Shown: positions 38,812-47,862, counted from the first letter of the stretch. The stretch is 64,000 bases of DNA from Tautonia marina (GCF_009177065.1 NZ_WEZF01000010.1:1-64000), one strand, 5' to 3'. Made by a program: numbers and translations. Notes: a model not told the origin generated them from the letters alone.

Positions 38812-40212
38812 GTGGACATCCTCACGCCTGTGGTCCCCGAGGACCGGCAGCACCCCAACTTCCGCATGCTGACGAGCATCGAGCTCTCCGGCCCTGAACG
38901 GGCCGTGCTTCAGGGCTGGGCGGATGGATTTCGTGACCGGGACGGCAAGTTCGCGAAGGAATTCCAGACGACCTACAATTCCAGCTTCTGGGAGCTCTAC
39001 CTGTTCGCGGCCTTCAGGGAGCTGGGCTGCGATGTCGACCAGAGCCACTCGTCGCCGGATTTTGTCCTGAGGACCCCGGTCGGTGAAATCGTCGCAGAGG
39101 CCACGATCGCCTCGCATGCGGAGGGGTACGCCCCGGAGTGGGAGCGCCCGGATCCCGAGGCAAGGCTCGACGTCAACCGCGAGGAGCTCATCACGCTGGC
39201 CACGATCCGCCTGGCGAACGCGGTCACGTCGAAGCACCGGAAGTACTTTGCCTCCTATGCGACGCTACCTCACGTCGCCGGCAAGCCGTATGTGATCTGC
39301 GTGGCCCCGTTCGAGCAGCCCTTCTTCTTCATGCAGAACGACCTGGCGCTCCGGAGGGTCCTGTACGGCTTCGACCAGCACATCTTCATCGACGACAAGG
39401 GGACCGGGGCGAGGCTGGTGCTCGGGGTGGCGACGCGCGACAGCGTCACGAAGGACAACGGGTCGCAGGTGCCACTGGGGCTATTCACACGCCCAGGCAT
39501 GGAGGACGTCAGCGCCGTCATCTTCAGCAACACAGCGACCTTCACCAAGGTTCAAGCCCTTGCGAGCGAGGGTTCGTACCCGGTCATCTTTCTGGCGAGC
39601 CGATACAATGCGGCCGGGATCGAGCCTCACCTGATCCGCCTGCCGCGCCCCCACTACCAGGAGACGTTGCTCGACGGCCTTCACGTCTGCCTCAACCCGT
39701 TCGCTACCCGGCCCCTCGACCCCGGCTGGTTGCTAGAACGAGGGGCGGCGCTTCACACCTATGACCCGGCGACCAAAGAATACTCGGGGCTTGGGCCAGA
39801 CGGATTCCTGATCCAGCACGGCAGCTTTTCGGCGTTGCGACCGGGCATGGCGCGGGGCTTCGCGAGGGAGCCCAAGCCCCCGGATTCGTTCAAGCGGCCG
39901 AGCCTACCCGATTTCCCCGAGGGTCAGTTGGTGGCCGTTGGCGGTCAGGTAATGAGCTTCGTCGACCACCACCTCGGCCATTATCGCGGCTGGACCGTCA
40001 TGGTCGCCCGCGACCGAGGGGACAACGACTGGGGAGCCCAAGCGTTCGAGGGGCTATATCGGTCGCTTGCCGAGTGCCAGAGCGTGCCGAAGGAGATGCG
40101 ATACCTGCCGGCGGCGGACTGGCGGGCGACCCGAGATGAGGCGTTCGAGGACATGAAGCGACGGATCGACCGCGAAGTCGCCCGTTCGCGGGAATCGAGA
40201 CAGGCCGACTGA
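38812..40212 (+). CDS. Large hypothetical protein with nuclease-like core (466 aa)
   Basis: The segment FWELYLFAAFRELGCDVDQSHSSPDFVLRTPVGEIVAEATIA (about residues 58-100) has the E-x(n)-D-x(n)-E-x-T pattern of PD-(D/E)xK-type restriction-like nucleases. The remaining 350 residues do not resemble a family that I can name with function. It begins with GTG at 38812 without a clear ribosome site. It lies alone between the replication gene and the candidate origin, as a defence cargo gene might. Confidence 0.6.
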   Translation: MDILTPVVPEDRQHPNFRMLTSIELSGPERAVLQGWADGFRDRDGKFAKEFQTTYNSSFWELYLFAAFRELGCDVDQSHSSPDFVLRTPVGEIVAEATIASHAEGYAPEWERPDPEARLDVNREELITLATIRLANAVTSKHRKYFASYATLPHVAGKPYVICVAPFEQPFFFMQNDLALRRVLYGFDQHIFIDDKGTGARLVLGVATRDSVTKDNGSQVPLGLFTRPGMEDVSAVIFSNTATFTKVQALASEGSYPVIFLASRYNAAGIEPHLIRLPRPHYQETLLDGLHVCLNPFATRPLDPGWLLERGAALHTYDPATKEYSGLGPDGFLIQHGSFSALRPGMARGFAREPKPPDSFKRPSLPDFPEGQLVAVGGQVMSFVDHHLGHYRGWTVMVARDRGDNDWGAQAFEGLYRSLAECQSVPKEMRYLPAADWRATRDEAFEDMKRRIDREVARSRESRQAD

Positions 40213-40231
40213 GATAAGTAACAATGATCGA

Positions 40232-40501
40232 GATAAATCGCACGGCTCCTTGCGATTTATTCGAGGACGCCGTTCCCTTAAATTTCAATATATTATTGTA
40301 ATATGATTATATAAATAATAAATAAGTAACATAAATCACATGGTATCTCTTGCCCTCCTCTTCTACAGTAGGGATGTGCTATAGGGTGTACTGCTGCGAT
40401 TTATTCTGGCGACGTCCGGCTGGCAGCGAGATTTACTAGCAATGTCATCAGGTTAGAGCGACAAGATAAATCGCTGCGACTTTTTCGGCCTGCGATTTAT
40501 C
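40232..40501. repeat. AT-rich iteron region, candidate replication origin
   Basis: Five copies of a 9-bp core ATAAATCGC occur: 40232-40242 (+), 40251-40260 (-), 40395-40404 (-), 40465-40474 (+) and 40491-40501 (-). The first two form a perfect 10-bp inverted repeat across 8 nt. The last two form another. Between them 40276-40340 is almost only A and T. AT-rich sequence plus iterons next to a primase-helicase gene is the classical layout of a replication origin. The first inverted repeat may also end transcription of the gene at 38812. No protein-coding gene fits in 40213-40590. Confidence 0.65.
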
Positions 40502-40590
40502 TCCCCTCCCCGCAACAGCTCCCCATAAAGAACCCGCTTGCGCACCACTTCATTTCGTGGCAGTGTTTGGCAAACCAGCTAGGGGGGGCT

Positions 40591-41091
40591 ATGCGGGGGC
40601 ACATCATCACCTGGGAACGGGCGGCCAAGGGCGACCTTCACATCACGCAGGACGCCGCAGGGTTCATGTCACGGGCGTCCGTGATCGACAACAGCATCAT
40701 CAGCAGGCTGCACGAGAAGCGGATCCTCGGATGGAAGCACATCGAGGCCGCAGCGACCTACTCCCTGTGGCAGCACGCCTTCAAGCGCCCCTTTTACGCC
40801 GAGCCCCGCAAGCTCTACATGATCGAGATCGCCGGCGGCCAGTCGAACGGCAAGAAGGACGAGGGCAGCTACCGGAAGCTCCTCCGCAGGCTTACGCGGC
40901 TCGACCAGTACATCGTCGACACGGCGATCACCGGCGACTACGTCGAGCCCGTGACCGAGCAGGAGGTGATCCGCCAGGCCCACACGAACAAGCAGGTGGT
41001 GCATGCCTTCGACCTGCTGTGCGAGGCCATCCGGCAGGTGAAGGAGGAGATCGAGCGGGATGAAGATAACGCTTGCGCAACGGATAATTAA
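40591..41091 (+). CDS. Phage hypothetical protein before the terminase genes (166 aa)
   Basis: The ATG at 40591 follows a run of seven G's that can serve as ribosome site; the TTG at 40567 is an alternative. The sequence MRGHIITWERAAKGDLHITQDAAGF is followed by helices (IISRLHEKRILGWKHIEAAATYSLWQHAFKRPFY and LLRRLTRLDQYIVD). Proteins of this type often precede small terminase genes in siphophages. The function is unknown. Confidence 0.6.
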   Translation: MRGHIITWERAAKGDLHITQDAAGFMSRASVIDNSIISRLHEKRILGWKHIEAAATYSLWQHAFKRPFYAEPRKLYMIEIAGGQSNGKKDEGSYRKLLRRLTRLDQYIVDTAITGDYVEPVTEQEVIRQAHTNKQVVHAFDLLCEAIRQVKEEIERDEDNACATDN

Positions 41092-41140
41092 CTGCTATCC
41101 TTAGAATTAAGCCACGCCACAGGTGCGTCCAGAATTTACC

Positions 41141-41163
41141 GCCCGCGTTCAGCGGGCTTTTTT
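41141..41163 (+). terminator. Strong intrinsic terminator before the terminase genes
   Basis: GCCCGC (41141-41146) and GCGGGC (41152-41157) form a stem with loop GTTCA and are followed by six T's (41158-41163). It ends only 9 nt before the start codon of the small terminase subunit gene. Confidence 0.8.
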
Positions 41164-41172
41164 ATTGCCCAC

Positions 41173-41718
41173 ATGTCCGAGACCCTTACCCCGAAACAGG
41201 AAAAGTTCGCGCAGAAGTTCGTCGAGATCGACAACGCCAGCGAGTCATATCGCTTTGCGTATGACGCCGAAAACATGAGCGACGAAGCAATCGCGGTTGA
41301 GGCTTGCCGCCTTCGAGACAACCCTAAGGTGGCCCTAAGAATTGAAGAGCTTAGGAAATACCAGCTCAAGCGGCACGAAGCGACCGCGGATCGCGTCATC
41401 GCCGAGCTGGCCCGTCTGGCCTTCCTGGATATCCGCAAGGCCTTCGATGAAGAAGGCAACTTGAAGCCGATCCACGAGCTGGATGACGACACCGCGGCCG
41501 CCATCTCCGGCCTCGAGGTCGAGACCCTCTTCGAGGGCAAGGGGTCGGAACGTGAGGCGGTAGGCCGCCTGCACAAGATCAAGCTCAGCGACAAGAAAGG
41601 GGCGTTGGACAGCCTGGCGAAGACGCTCGGCATCGCCCCCGACAAGCTGATCGTGATGAACCAGCCCCTGCCCGAGGAGGATCGGGCACTGCTTGACGAG
41701 TACACGAAGGCCAAGTGA
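41173..41718 (+). CDS. terS: Terminase small subunit (181 aa)
   Basis: The small subunit recognises the packaging site and recruits the large terminase. The opening LTPKQEKFAQKFVEIDNASESYRFAYDAENMSDEAIAVEACRLRDNPKVALRIEEL is a typical terminase small-subunit helix-turn-helix domain with Pac-like spacing. The length (about 180) is normal. No Shine-Dalgarno site is present, and a terminator with a T tract lies immediately upstream. The 3' end overlaps the large subunit gene by 26 bp. Confidence 0.85.
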   Translation: MSETLTPKQEKFAQKFVEIDNASESYRFAYDAENMSDEAIAVEACRLRDNPKVALRIEELRKYQLKRHEATADRVIAELARLAFLDIRKAFDEEGNLKPIHELDDDTAAAISGLEVETLFEGKGSEREAVGRLHKIKLSDKKGALDSLAKTLGIAPDKLIVMNQPLPEEDRALLDEYTKAK

Positions 41719-43108
41719 CCAGGAGGCGTTCGACGCCCTCCTGCGCCATCGGCTGTCCGCGTTCACGCGAAAGGCATTCGCGACCGTAGATCCGGGGGCG
41801 ACCTACAGCCACAACTGGCACATCGACCTTATCGCCGAGTACCTGGAGGCATGCACCAGGCGCGAGATCAAGCGGCTGATCATCAACATCCCGCCCCGCT
41901 ACATGAAGTCGATATCGGTCACGGTGGCGTGGCCGGCATGGCTCCTAGGCAGAGACCCGAGCGAGCGCATCCTCGCGGCGTCCTACGCCGAAGTGCTCTC
42001 CCTGAAGCACAGCATGGACTGCCGCCTGGTGATGCAGTCGGACTGGTACCGGCGCATCTTCCCCGGGCTTCAGCTCACCGGGGACCAGAACGAGAAACGC
42101 AAATTCGTCACGACGGCGCGGGGCCATCGCTTCGCCACCTCAGTCGGCGCCTCGGTCATCGGCGAGGGCGGGCGGTTCCTGATCGTGGATGACCCGCTCA
42201 ATGCCCAGCAGGCATTGTCCGACACCCAACGCGAGGCCGCGAACACCTGGTTCGACCAGGGGTTCTCGACCCGCCTCGACGACAAGGAGAACGGCGTCAT
42301 CGTCGTGGTGATGCAGAGGCTCCACGCCGACGACCTATCCGGCCACCTGCTGGCGAAGGGCGGCTGGGAGCACCTGTGCATCCCCGGCATAGCCGAGGTC
42401 CGCACGGTCGTTGATTTCGGGCGGGTGAAAGTCATCCGGGAACCGGGCGACGTGCTTCATCCGGCCCGCGAGAGCCGGCAGGCTATCGAGCGGCAGAAGA
42501 CCGAGATGGGTTCCTACGCCTTCGCCGGGCAGTACCAGCAACGTCCCGCGCCTGCGGACGGCGGCATCTTCAAGGCCGGCTGGTTCAGACGCTACGAGAA
42601 GCCCCTGGAGACTTACGAGCAGATCATCCAGAGCTGGGACACGGCGAGCAAGCCGGGCCAGCTCAACGACCCGAGCTGCTGCCTGACCTTCGGTGTCAGG
42701 AAAGACGGCTTCGACCTGCTGCAGGCGGTTGTTCGCCGCCTCGAGTACCCGGACCTGAAGGCCCTCGTGCTCAAGCAGGCCGTCGACTGGAACCCGAACG
42801 CCATCCTGATCGAGGACAAGTCGTCCGGTCAGGCGCTCCTGCAAGACCTTCGACGGGAGACGAAGCTGCCGCTGATCGGGATCAATCCCGAGAAGGACAA
42901 GATCACCCGGGCTTCGGCCGTCTCCGCCATGGTGGAGGCTGGCAAGCTGGCCCTGCCTACGCAGGCACCATGGCTAACCGATTTCGAGATGGAACTGATG
43001 ACCTTCCCCAACGCTCCGCATGACGACCAAGTGGACGGGCTGAGCCAGTTCTTGAACTGGATGCGGGAGCGCCAGCACGCCCCCGAGATCCGCATCCGCA
43101 GGCTCTAG
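41693..43108 (+). CDS. terL: Terminase large subunit (471 aa)
   Basis: This ATPase-nuclease pumps DNA into the prohead and cuts concatemers. The Walker-A-like NIPPRYMKSIS (about residues 65-75), Walker B FLIVDDPL (about 162-169) and the C-terminal RNase-H-like nuclease aspartates in SWDTASK, IEDKSSG and HDDQVDGL are present. It probably starts with TTG at 41693, since GAGGAGG lies 11 nt upstream and no ATG or GTG is available. It is followed directly by the portal gene. Confidence 0.9.
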   Translation: MTSTRRPSDQEAFDALLRHRLSAFTRKAFATVDPGATYSHNWHIDLIAEYLEACTRREIKRLIINIPPRYMKSISVTVAWPAWLLGRDPSERILAASYAEVLSLKHSMDCRLVMQSDWYRRIFPGLQLTGDQNEKRKFVTTARGHRFATSVGASVIGEGGRFLIVDDPLNAQQALSDTQREAANTWFDQGFSTRLDDKENGVIVVVMQRLHADDLSGHLLAKGGWEHLCIPGIAEVRTVVDFGRVKVIREPGDVLHPARESRQAIERQKTEMGSYAFAGQYQQRPAPADGGIFKAGWFRRYEKPLETYEQIIQSWDTASKPGQLNDPSCCLTFGVRKDGFDLLQAVVRRLEYPDLKALVLKQAVDWNPNAILIEDKSSGQALLQDLRRETKLPLIGINPEKDKITRASAVSAMVEAGKLALPTQAPWLTDFEMELMTFPNAPHDDQVDGLSQFLNWMRERQHAPEIRIRRL

Positions 43109-44467
43109 ATGGTCTGGCCCTTCCGCCGCAAGGACGTGGCGCCCCCGCCCGGCCGTAAGAACGCGACCTACTTCTTCTCGCTCGGCCTCGGCAAGGCCGG
43201 GCTCACCGGAGCCGGATATGACAAGCTCGCGAGCGAGGGCTACGCCCAGTGCGTGGTGGCCTACGCCTGCATCAACCTGAAGGCGACTGCGGTCGCCTCG
43301 GTGGACCTCCAGCTCTACCGGCGCGGCAAGAAGGGCAAGCTGGCGAAGGTTGAGGCGCACGAGCTGCTCAGGCTGCTGGAGAACCCGAACCCGACCCAGT
43401 CGGGCCGCGAGTTCATGCGGCACCTGACAAGCTACCAGCAACTCTGCGGCAACGCCTACATCTTCGGCAACGGCATCGACCCGGCGAAGCGCACCGGCAA
43501 GCCGCCCCGGGAACTTCAGCTGCTGAACCCGGGCAAGATGCGGATCGAGCCGGGGACGGGTCTGTTCCCGAAGCAGTACGAATACCGCTCGGCCCAGAAC
43601 GTGGCCACCACCTTCCCGGTGGAACAGATCACGGGCCGCTCGGCGATCCTGCACCTGAAGTCGTTCAATCCGCTCAACGCCTGGTACGGCATGAGCCCGC
43701 TGGAGGCGGCCGCCCTCGGCGTGGACATCCACAACGACGGCCAGCGCTGGAACAAGCGGCTGATCGAGAACGGGGCCCGCCCCTCTGGCGCCCTGGTGGT
43801 CAAGGGCGGCGAGGGCCATCCGGCAACGCTCTCGGACGATCAGTACCTCCGCGTCAAGCAGATGATCGACGAGCAGTTCAGCGGCCCGGCCAACGCAGGC
43901 CGACCGATGCTCCTCGAGGGCGGGCTGGAATGGAAGGAGATGAGCCTGAACCCCAAGGACATGGAGTTCTTGGAGGGCAAGCACTCCGCCGCCCGCGACA
44001 TCGCCCTGGCCTACGGGGTGCCGCCGCAGCTTCTCGGCATCCCGGGCGACTCGACCTATTCGAATTACTCCGAGGCCCGCACCGCCTTCTGGACGGACAC
44101 CGTCCTACCGGAGCTGGGCTGGACGCTCGACGCCCTGAACCGCTGGCTGACGCCGCTCTACGGCGAGGATCTCTACGTCTGGTACGACGAGGAGATGATC
44201 CCCGCGCTGGAGACCCGGCGCAAGGAGAAGGCCGAGCGGATCAACGCCGCGAGCTACATGACGATCAACGAGAAGCGCCGGGCGATGGGCCTGGACGACG
44301 TCGAGGGCGGGGACGTGATCTTCGTGCCCAGCACGAACGTGCCTCTGGAACTGGCCGGTCAGATAGACCTGCCCGAGCCGGGGAGCCAGGCTGACCAGGG
44401 CGGAGAGCCCGCGACGGACGCCCCGGAAGACGACACGGACGATCCGGAAGACGACGAGGCCGAGTGA
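43109..44467 (+). CDS. HK97-family portal protein (452 aa)
   Basis: The portal forms the dodecameric ring through which DNA enters the head. The family hallmarks are AYACINLKATAVASVDLQLYRR near residue 53, then LLENPNPTQSGREFMRHLTSYQQLCGNAYIFG. Later ones are LHLKSFNPLNAWYGMSPLEAA and DIALAYGVPPQLLGIPGDSTYSNYSEA. An acidic C-terminal tail follows (DAPEDDTDDPEDDEAE). The gene begins at the nucleotide after the terminase stop. Confidence 0.92.
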   Translation: MVWPFRRKDVAPPPGRKNATYFFSLGLGKAGLTGAGYDKLASEGYAQCVVAYACINLKATAVASVDLQLYRRGKKGKLAKVEAHELLRLLENPNPTQSGREFMRHLTSYQQLCGNAYIFGNGIDPAKRTGKPPRELQLLNPGKMRIEPGTGLFPKQYEYRSAQNVATTFPVEQITGRSAILHLKSFNPLNAWYGMSPLEAAALGVDIHNDGQRWNKRLIENGARPSGALVVKGGEGHPATLSDDQYLRVKQMIDEQFSGPANAGRPMLLEGGLEWKEMSLNPKDMEFLEGKHSAARDIALAYGVPPQLLGIPGDSTYSNYSEARTAFWTDTVLPELGWTLDALNRWLTPLYGEDLYVWYDEEMIPALETRRKEKAERINAASYMTINEKRRAMGLDDVEGGDVIFVPSTNVPLELAGQIDLPEPGSQADQGGEPATDAPEDDTDDPEDDEAE

Positions 44468-45213
44468 CCGACCGCCGCCTCGCCCTCCGCGCCTGGCTAC
44501 TCGCGATGAGTCGGCTCGAAGTCCAGCTCCGCGTCGAGCAGGCCCGCGCCCGCAACGCGATGATCCGGGCGGCGGCCAGGGCCTACGAGAAGAACGGCCA
44601 CCCACCGTCCCATGTCTTCCTCGCCCATCGGGTGAGGGTGAAGGGCGTGCTGGACGATCACTACCGCCGCACCATCCCCCTCTTCGGGCAGATGGCACTG
44701 AAGCAGGTCAAGTCCCGCCGCATCGAGCGGAAGGCCGCCCAGACCATCTACGAGGCGCTGGTTGCCGAATGGATCGGTCGCGAGGCACTGCGCAAGGCGA
44801 CGCTGATCGCGGACACCGACCGCGACGACGTCCTCGGCGCCATCGAAGGCGGCATGGCCGAGGGGATCGGCACGGAGGAAATAGGGAGGAGGATACGGAA
44901 GGTCGCGCAGATGACACCGTATCGGGCCGCCACGGTCGCCCGCACGGAGACGCACGCCGCCGCCACGTTCGGCAGCATCGAGAGTGTCCGGCAGGCAGAG
45001 CGCGACCTGGGCGTGGTCATGGTCAAGGAATGGCTGGCCACGAAGGACGACCGCACCCGCCCGGAGCACCTTGCTGCGGACGGGCAGAAGGTCGGCATGG
45101 ACGAGAAATTCACCGTCGGCGGCGAGCTGATGGACCGGCCGGGGGATTCGAGCGCGAGTGCGGAGAACGTCATCGCGTGCCGGTGTGCGCTGGTTTATGA
45201 GGAGAAAAGTTAG
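44464..45213 (+). CDS. Phage head morphogenesis protein, Mu F/SPP1 gp7-like (249 aa)
   Basis: The C-terminal third has the minor head protein signature TPYRAATVARTETHAAATFGSIESVRQ, then KEWLATKDDRTRPEHLAADGQKV and NVIACRCAL. These minor proteins join portal and head. The N-terminal helices are variable as usual. The start is GTG at 44464, overlapping the portal stop by 4 bp. Confidence 0.88.
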   Translation: MTDRRLALRAWLLAMSRLEVQLRVEQARARNAMIRAAARAYEKNGHPPSHVFLAHRVRVKGVLDDHYRRTIPLFGQMALKQVKSRRIERKAAQTIYEALVAEWIGREALRKATLIADTDRDDVLGAIEGGMAEGIGTEEIGRRIRKVAQMTPYRAATVARTETHAAATFGSIESVRQAERDLGVVMVKEWLATKDDRTRPEHLAADGQKVGMDEKFTVGGELMDRPGDSSASAENVIACRCALVYEEKS

Positions 45214-45590
45214 TGATTCCAGTCAAACAGAGCAAGCTCTACGCGAAAGACGGCATCCACAACGGGAATTGCTTTGCTGCCTGCCTTGCCTCACTGCTTG
45301 AGATTCCTCTATGGATGGTCCCGCCCTTCGATGACATGTTCGGGCGGAGCGATTGGCGTCCGCGTGTTGACGAGTGGCTGCTACAGCTTTTCAAGCTCAA
45401 GCTAGTGCGCTGGGACGCAGGCGATGACCCGGTGGAATTCCCCGATTTCTACATCGCCAGCGGCATGTCCGCTCGTGGCGTGCAGCACTCGGTCATCTAC
45501 AGCAATGGCGTGATGGTGCACGACCCGCACTACAGCGACAGCGGCATCGCCGAGGTGGATTGGGTTTGGTATCTGGCACCGGCCGCATGA
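45213..45590 (+). CDS. Papain/C39-peptidase-like phage protein (125 aa)
   Basis: The opening KLYAKDGIHNGNCFAACLASLLEIPLWMVPPF is a conserved phage motif in which the Cys of GNCF could be the nucleophile of a papain-like fold. SARGVQHSVIYSNGVMVHDPHYSD provides the His. It is often found within phage head or early gene clusters. Its substrate is not known. The GTG start at 45213 shares one base with the previous stop. Confidence 0.65.
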   Translation: MIPVKQSKLYAKDGIHNGNCFAACLASLLEIPLWMVPPFDDMFGRSDWRPRVDEWLLQLFKLKLVRWDAGDDPVEFPDFYIASGMSARGVQHSVIYSNGVMVHDPHYSDSGIAEVDWVWYLAPAA

Positions 45591-45805
45591 CCGACCGCAT
45601 CCGCTCCCAGCACGGCAACGTCATCGCCGCCGACTTCCGGCCGCGCGTGGGCGAAATCACGGTAGGAATCGAGTTCCGCTCCGAAACGCTCTACTGCGAC
45701 GACCACATCATCCTGACCCGAGCGACCGCCTTCATGGATGGCGAGGTCATCGCGGTCATGCACTTCGCCGGGAATCTGCAGACCGGCACCATCGTAACGC
45801 TGTAA
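45587..45805 (+). CDS. Small hypothetical protein (72 aa)
   Basis: It overlaps the previous gene by 4 bp. The sequence GEITVGIEFRSETLYCDDHIILTRATAFMDGEVIAVMHFAGNLQTGTIVTL is beta-rich. No family is recognised. It is inserted between head morphogenesis and protease genes, where small accessory genes are common. Confidence 0.5.
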   Translation: MTDRIRSQHGNVIAADFRPRVGEITVGIEFRSETLYCDDHIILTRATAFMDGEVIAVMHFAGNLQTGTIVTL

Positions 45806-45820
45806 CAACTGGGAACCCAT

Positions 45821-46465
45821 ATGGACAAGGAAGTCTCCTACTTCGCCTTCACCGAATTCAAGGCGGACGACGAAACCCGCACTATCGAAGGTTGGGCGTC
45901 CATCTACGACTACGTCGACTCGCAGAAGGACATCGTCGTCCGCGGGGCGTTCGCCAAGTCGCTCAAGAGCGGCAAGCCGGCCATGCTCTGGCAGCACCGC
46001 CAGGACTCCCCGATCGGCGTTTGGGACGTGGCCGAGGAAACCGACAAGGGCCTGCTCGTGCGGGGGCGCATCCTCGACACGACCTTGGGAAACGATGCCT
46101 ACAAGCTGGCCAAGGCCGGCGCCATCAAGGGCCTCTCCATCGGGTACACGGCCAAGCGTCAGGAGTTCGACCGTGATAAGGGCACGCGCAAGCTGCTCGA
46201 GGTGGACCTCTGGGAGGTGTCGCTCGTCACCTTCCCGGCCAACGACCGGGCCAAGCTGACCAGAGTCAAATCGGACGACGGCGCGTTCATGACCGAGCGC
46301 GACTTCGAGGAATTCCTGCGGGACGCAGGAGGTTTGAGCCACAAGGAGGCCAAGATCGTGGTCTCCGAGGGCTACAAGGCTTTGCTGAAGCACCGGGACG
46401 GTGGGGCGGAGGAGCAGACGGTATTGCGCGAATTGCGCGACGTATTAACCAACTTTAGGATTTAG
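45821..46465 (+). CDS. HK97-type prohead maturation protease (214 aa)
   Basis: The S78-type serine protease cleaves the capsid scaffold. The opening EFKADDETRTIEGWASIYDYVDSQKDIVVRGAF is typical. The catalytic residues are His59 (MLWQHRQDSPIG) and Ser106 (IKGLSIGY), with a later VDLWEVSLVTFPAN block. Length is normal. It lies directly before the capsid gene, as in HK97. Confidence 0.92.
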   Translation: MDKEVSYFAFTEFKADDETRTIEGWASIYDYVDSQKDIVVRGAFAKSLKSGKPAMLWQHRQDSPIGVWDVAEETDKGLLVRGRILDTTLGNDAYKLAKAGAIKGLSIGYTAKRQEFDRDKGTRKLLEVDLWEVSLVTFPANDRAKLTRVKSDDGAFMTERDFEEFLRDAGGLSHKEAKIVVSEGYKALLKHRDGGAEEQTVLRELRDVLTNFRI

Positions 46466-46469
46466 CAAC

Positions 46470-47789
46470 ATGAGTGAGATTGTAATTAACGAGGTCAAGG
46501 AAGCCCTCAAGGGCATGGAGACCAAATTCTCGACCGCAATGAACGGCTTCGACGCCTTCAAGTCCGAAATCGCCCCGAAGCTCAGCAAGCTCGACAGCCT
46601 GGACGAGGCTAAGTTCAGCAAGATTTCCGAAACCATCGCCAACGCGGTCGAGGAAAGCCAGAAGCTGAACCTCAAGCTCAAAGCGGCTGAAGAAGCCATC
46701 GAGACCAAGACCAAGGCCCTCGAAACCGAACTGGCAGATGTGAAGACCGCCTTCAACCGCCAGGCCGCCTCCGGCGGCGGCGACGGCGATAAGGAAGCGA
46801 AAGCACAGCTCACCAAGCTGTTTAATCAGTTCGCCCGCTCGAAGAAGTCCCAGAACCAGGACTTCCACGAGTATCTGGAATCGGTCGACGCCCCGGCCGA
46901 GGTGAAGGCCCTGTCGGTCGGCAGCGACCCTGACGGCGGCTACCTGGTCATGCCGGAGTTCGGCGGGATCATCCAGACGAAGGTGTTCGAGTCGACCCCG
47001 CTGCGCCAGCTGGCCAGCGTGATCACCATCAACACCGACTCCTACGAGTACGTGCTGGATAACGGCGAGGCCGACGGCGAGTGGGTGGGCGAAACCTCCT
47101 CGGGTTCGACCGAAACCACCCCGACCCTGGGCAAGAAGTCGATCGTCGTGCACGAGCTGGCGGCCAAGCCGAAGGCCACGCAGAAGATGATCGACGACGG
47201 CATCGTGGACATCGAAGCATGGCTGGCCGGCAAGGTGGGCGACATCTTCGCTCGCAAGCAGGCCACCGCGTTCGTGTCCGGCAACGGCGTCGGCAAGCCC
47301 CGCGGCATCCTGACCTACACCGCAGGCACCGACATCGCCCAGGAGCAGGTCGAGCAGGTCGTGTCCGGTTCGGCCAGCACCGTCACCTACGACGGCATGG
47401 TCGACCTGCAGAACGCGCTGAAGGAGCCCTACCAGGCGAACGCGGCGTGGCTCTACAAGCGCTCCACCAACGCGGCGATCCTGAAGATCAAGGACCTGGA
47501 AGGTCGCCCGATCTTCAACATGACCTACGACAAGAACGCGGGCCTGCGCCCGACGCTCCTGGGTCAGCCCGCCTACTTCGGCAACGACATGCCGGCGATC
47601 GCGAGCAACGCTCTGCCCCTGGCCTACGCCGACTTCAAGCGTGCCTACCAGATCGTGGATCGCATCGGCATCCGCGTGCTGCGTGACCCGTATACCGCCA
47701 AGCCGTTCGTGATGTTCTACAGCACGACCCGCGTCGGCGGTGCGGTGATCAACCACGAGGCGATCAAGCTGCAGAAGATCAGCACCTAA
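46470..47789 (+). CDS. HK97-fold major capsid protein with delta domain (439 aa)
   Basis: The protein forms the icosahedral head. The first 130 residues form a coiled-coil delta (scaffold) domain, for example KISETIANAVEESQKLNLKLKAAEEAIETKTKALE. The mature shell probably begins near GSDPDGGYLVMPE after protease cleavage. The HK97 core is visible in VITINTDSYEYVLDNGEADGEWVGET, AWLAGKVGDIFARKQATAFVSGNG and the RDPYTAKPFVMFYSTTRVGGAVI end. Its place after the protease agrees. Confidence 0.93.
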   Translation: MSEIVINEVKEALKGMETKFSTAMNGFDAFKSEIAPKLSKLDSLDEAKFSKISETIANAVEESQKLNLKLKAAEEAIETKTKALETELADVKTAFNRQAASGGGDGDKEAKAQLTKLFNQFARSKKSQNQDFHEYLESVDAPAEVKALSVGSDPDGGYLVMPEFGGIIQTKVFESTPLRQLASVITINTDSYEYVLDNGEADGEWVGETSSGSTETTPTLGKKSIVVHELAAKPKATQKMIDDGIVDIEAWLAGKVGDIFARKQATAFVSGNGVGKPRGILTYTAGTDIAQEQVEQVVSGSASTVTYDGMVDLQNALKEPYQANAAWLYKRSTNAAILKIKDLEGRPIFNMTYDKNAGLRPTLLGQPAYFGNDMPAIASNALPLAYADFKRAYQIVDRIGIRVLRDPYTAKPFVMFYSTTRVGGAVINHEAIKLQKIST

Positions 47790-47802
47790 GCCACCTCCTC
47801 CG

Positions 47803-47830
47803 GACGGCCGGCGCTAACTCGTCGGCCGTC
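47803..47830 (+). terminator. Hairpin after the capsid gene
   Basis: GACGGCCG (47803-47810) and CGGCCGTC (47823-47830) form an 8-bp stem with a 12-nt loop in the gap after the major capsid gene. No T run follows. Such hairpins often protect or process abundant capsid mRNA. Confidence 0.4.
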
Positions 47831-47862
47831 GCACTCCCCACATTCGCAAGAAAGGAATCACC

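Noticed and set aside
42974-43984. A 336-codon minus-strand open frame across terminase and portal.
   Set aside because: It spans the junction of two certain plus-strand genes and shows no recognisable protein pattern.
46455-47756. A 433-codon minus-strand open frame under the capsid gene.
   Set aside because: It is an antisense shadow of the HK97 capsid gene.
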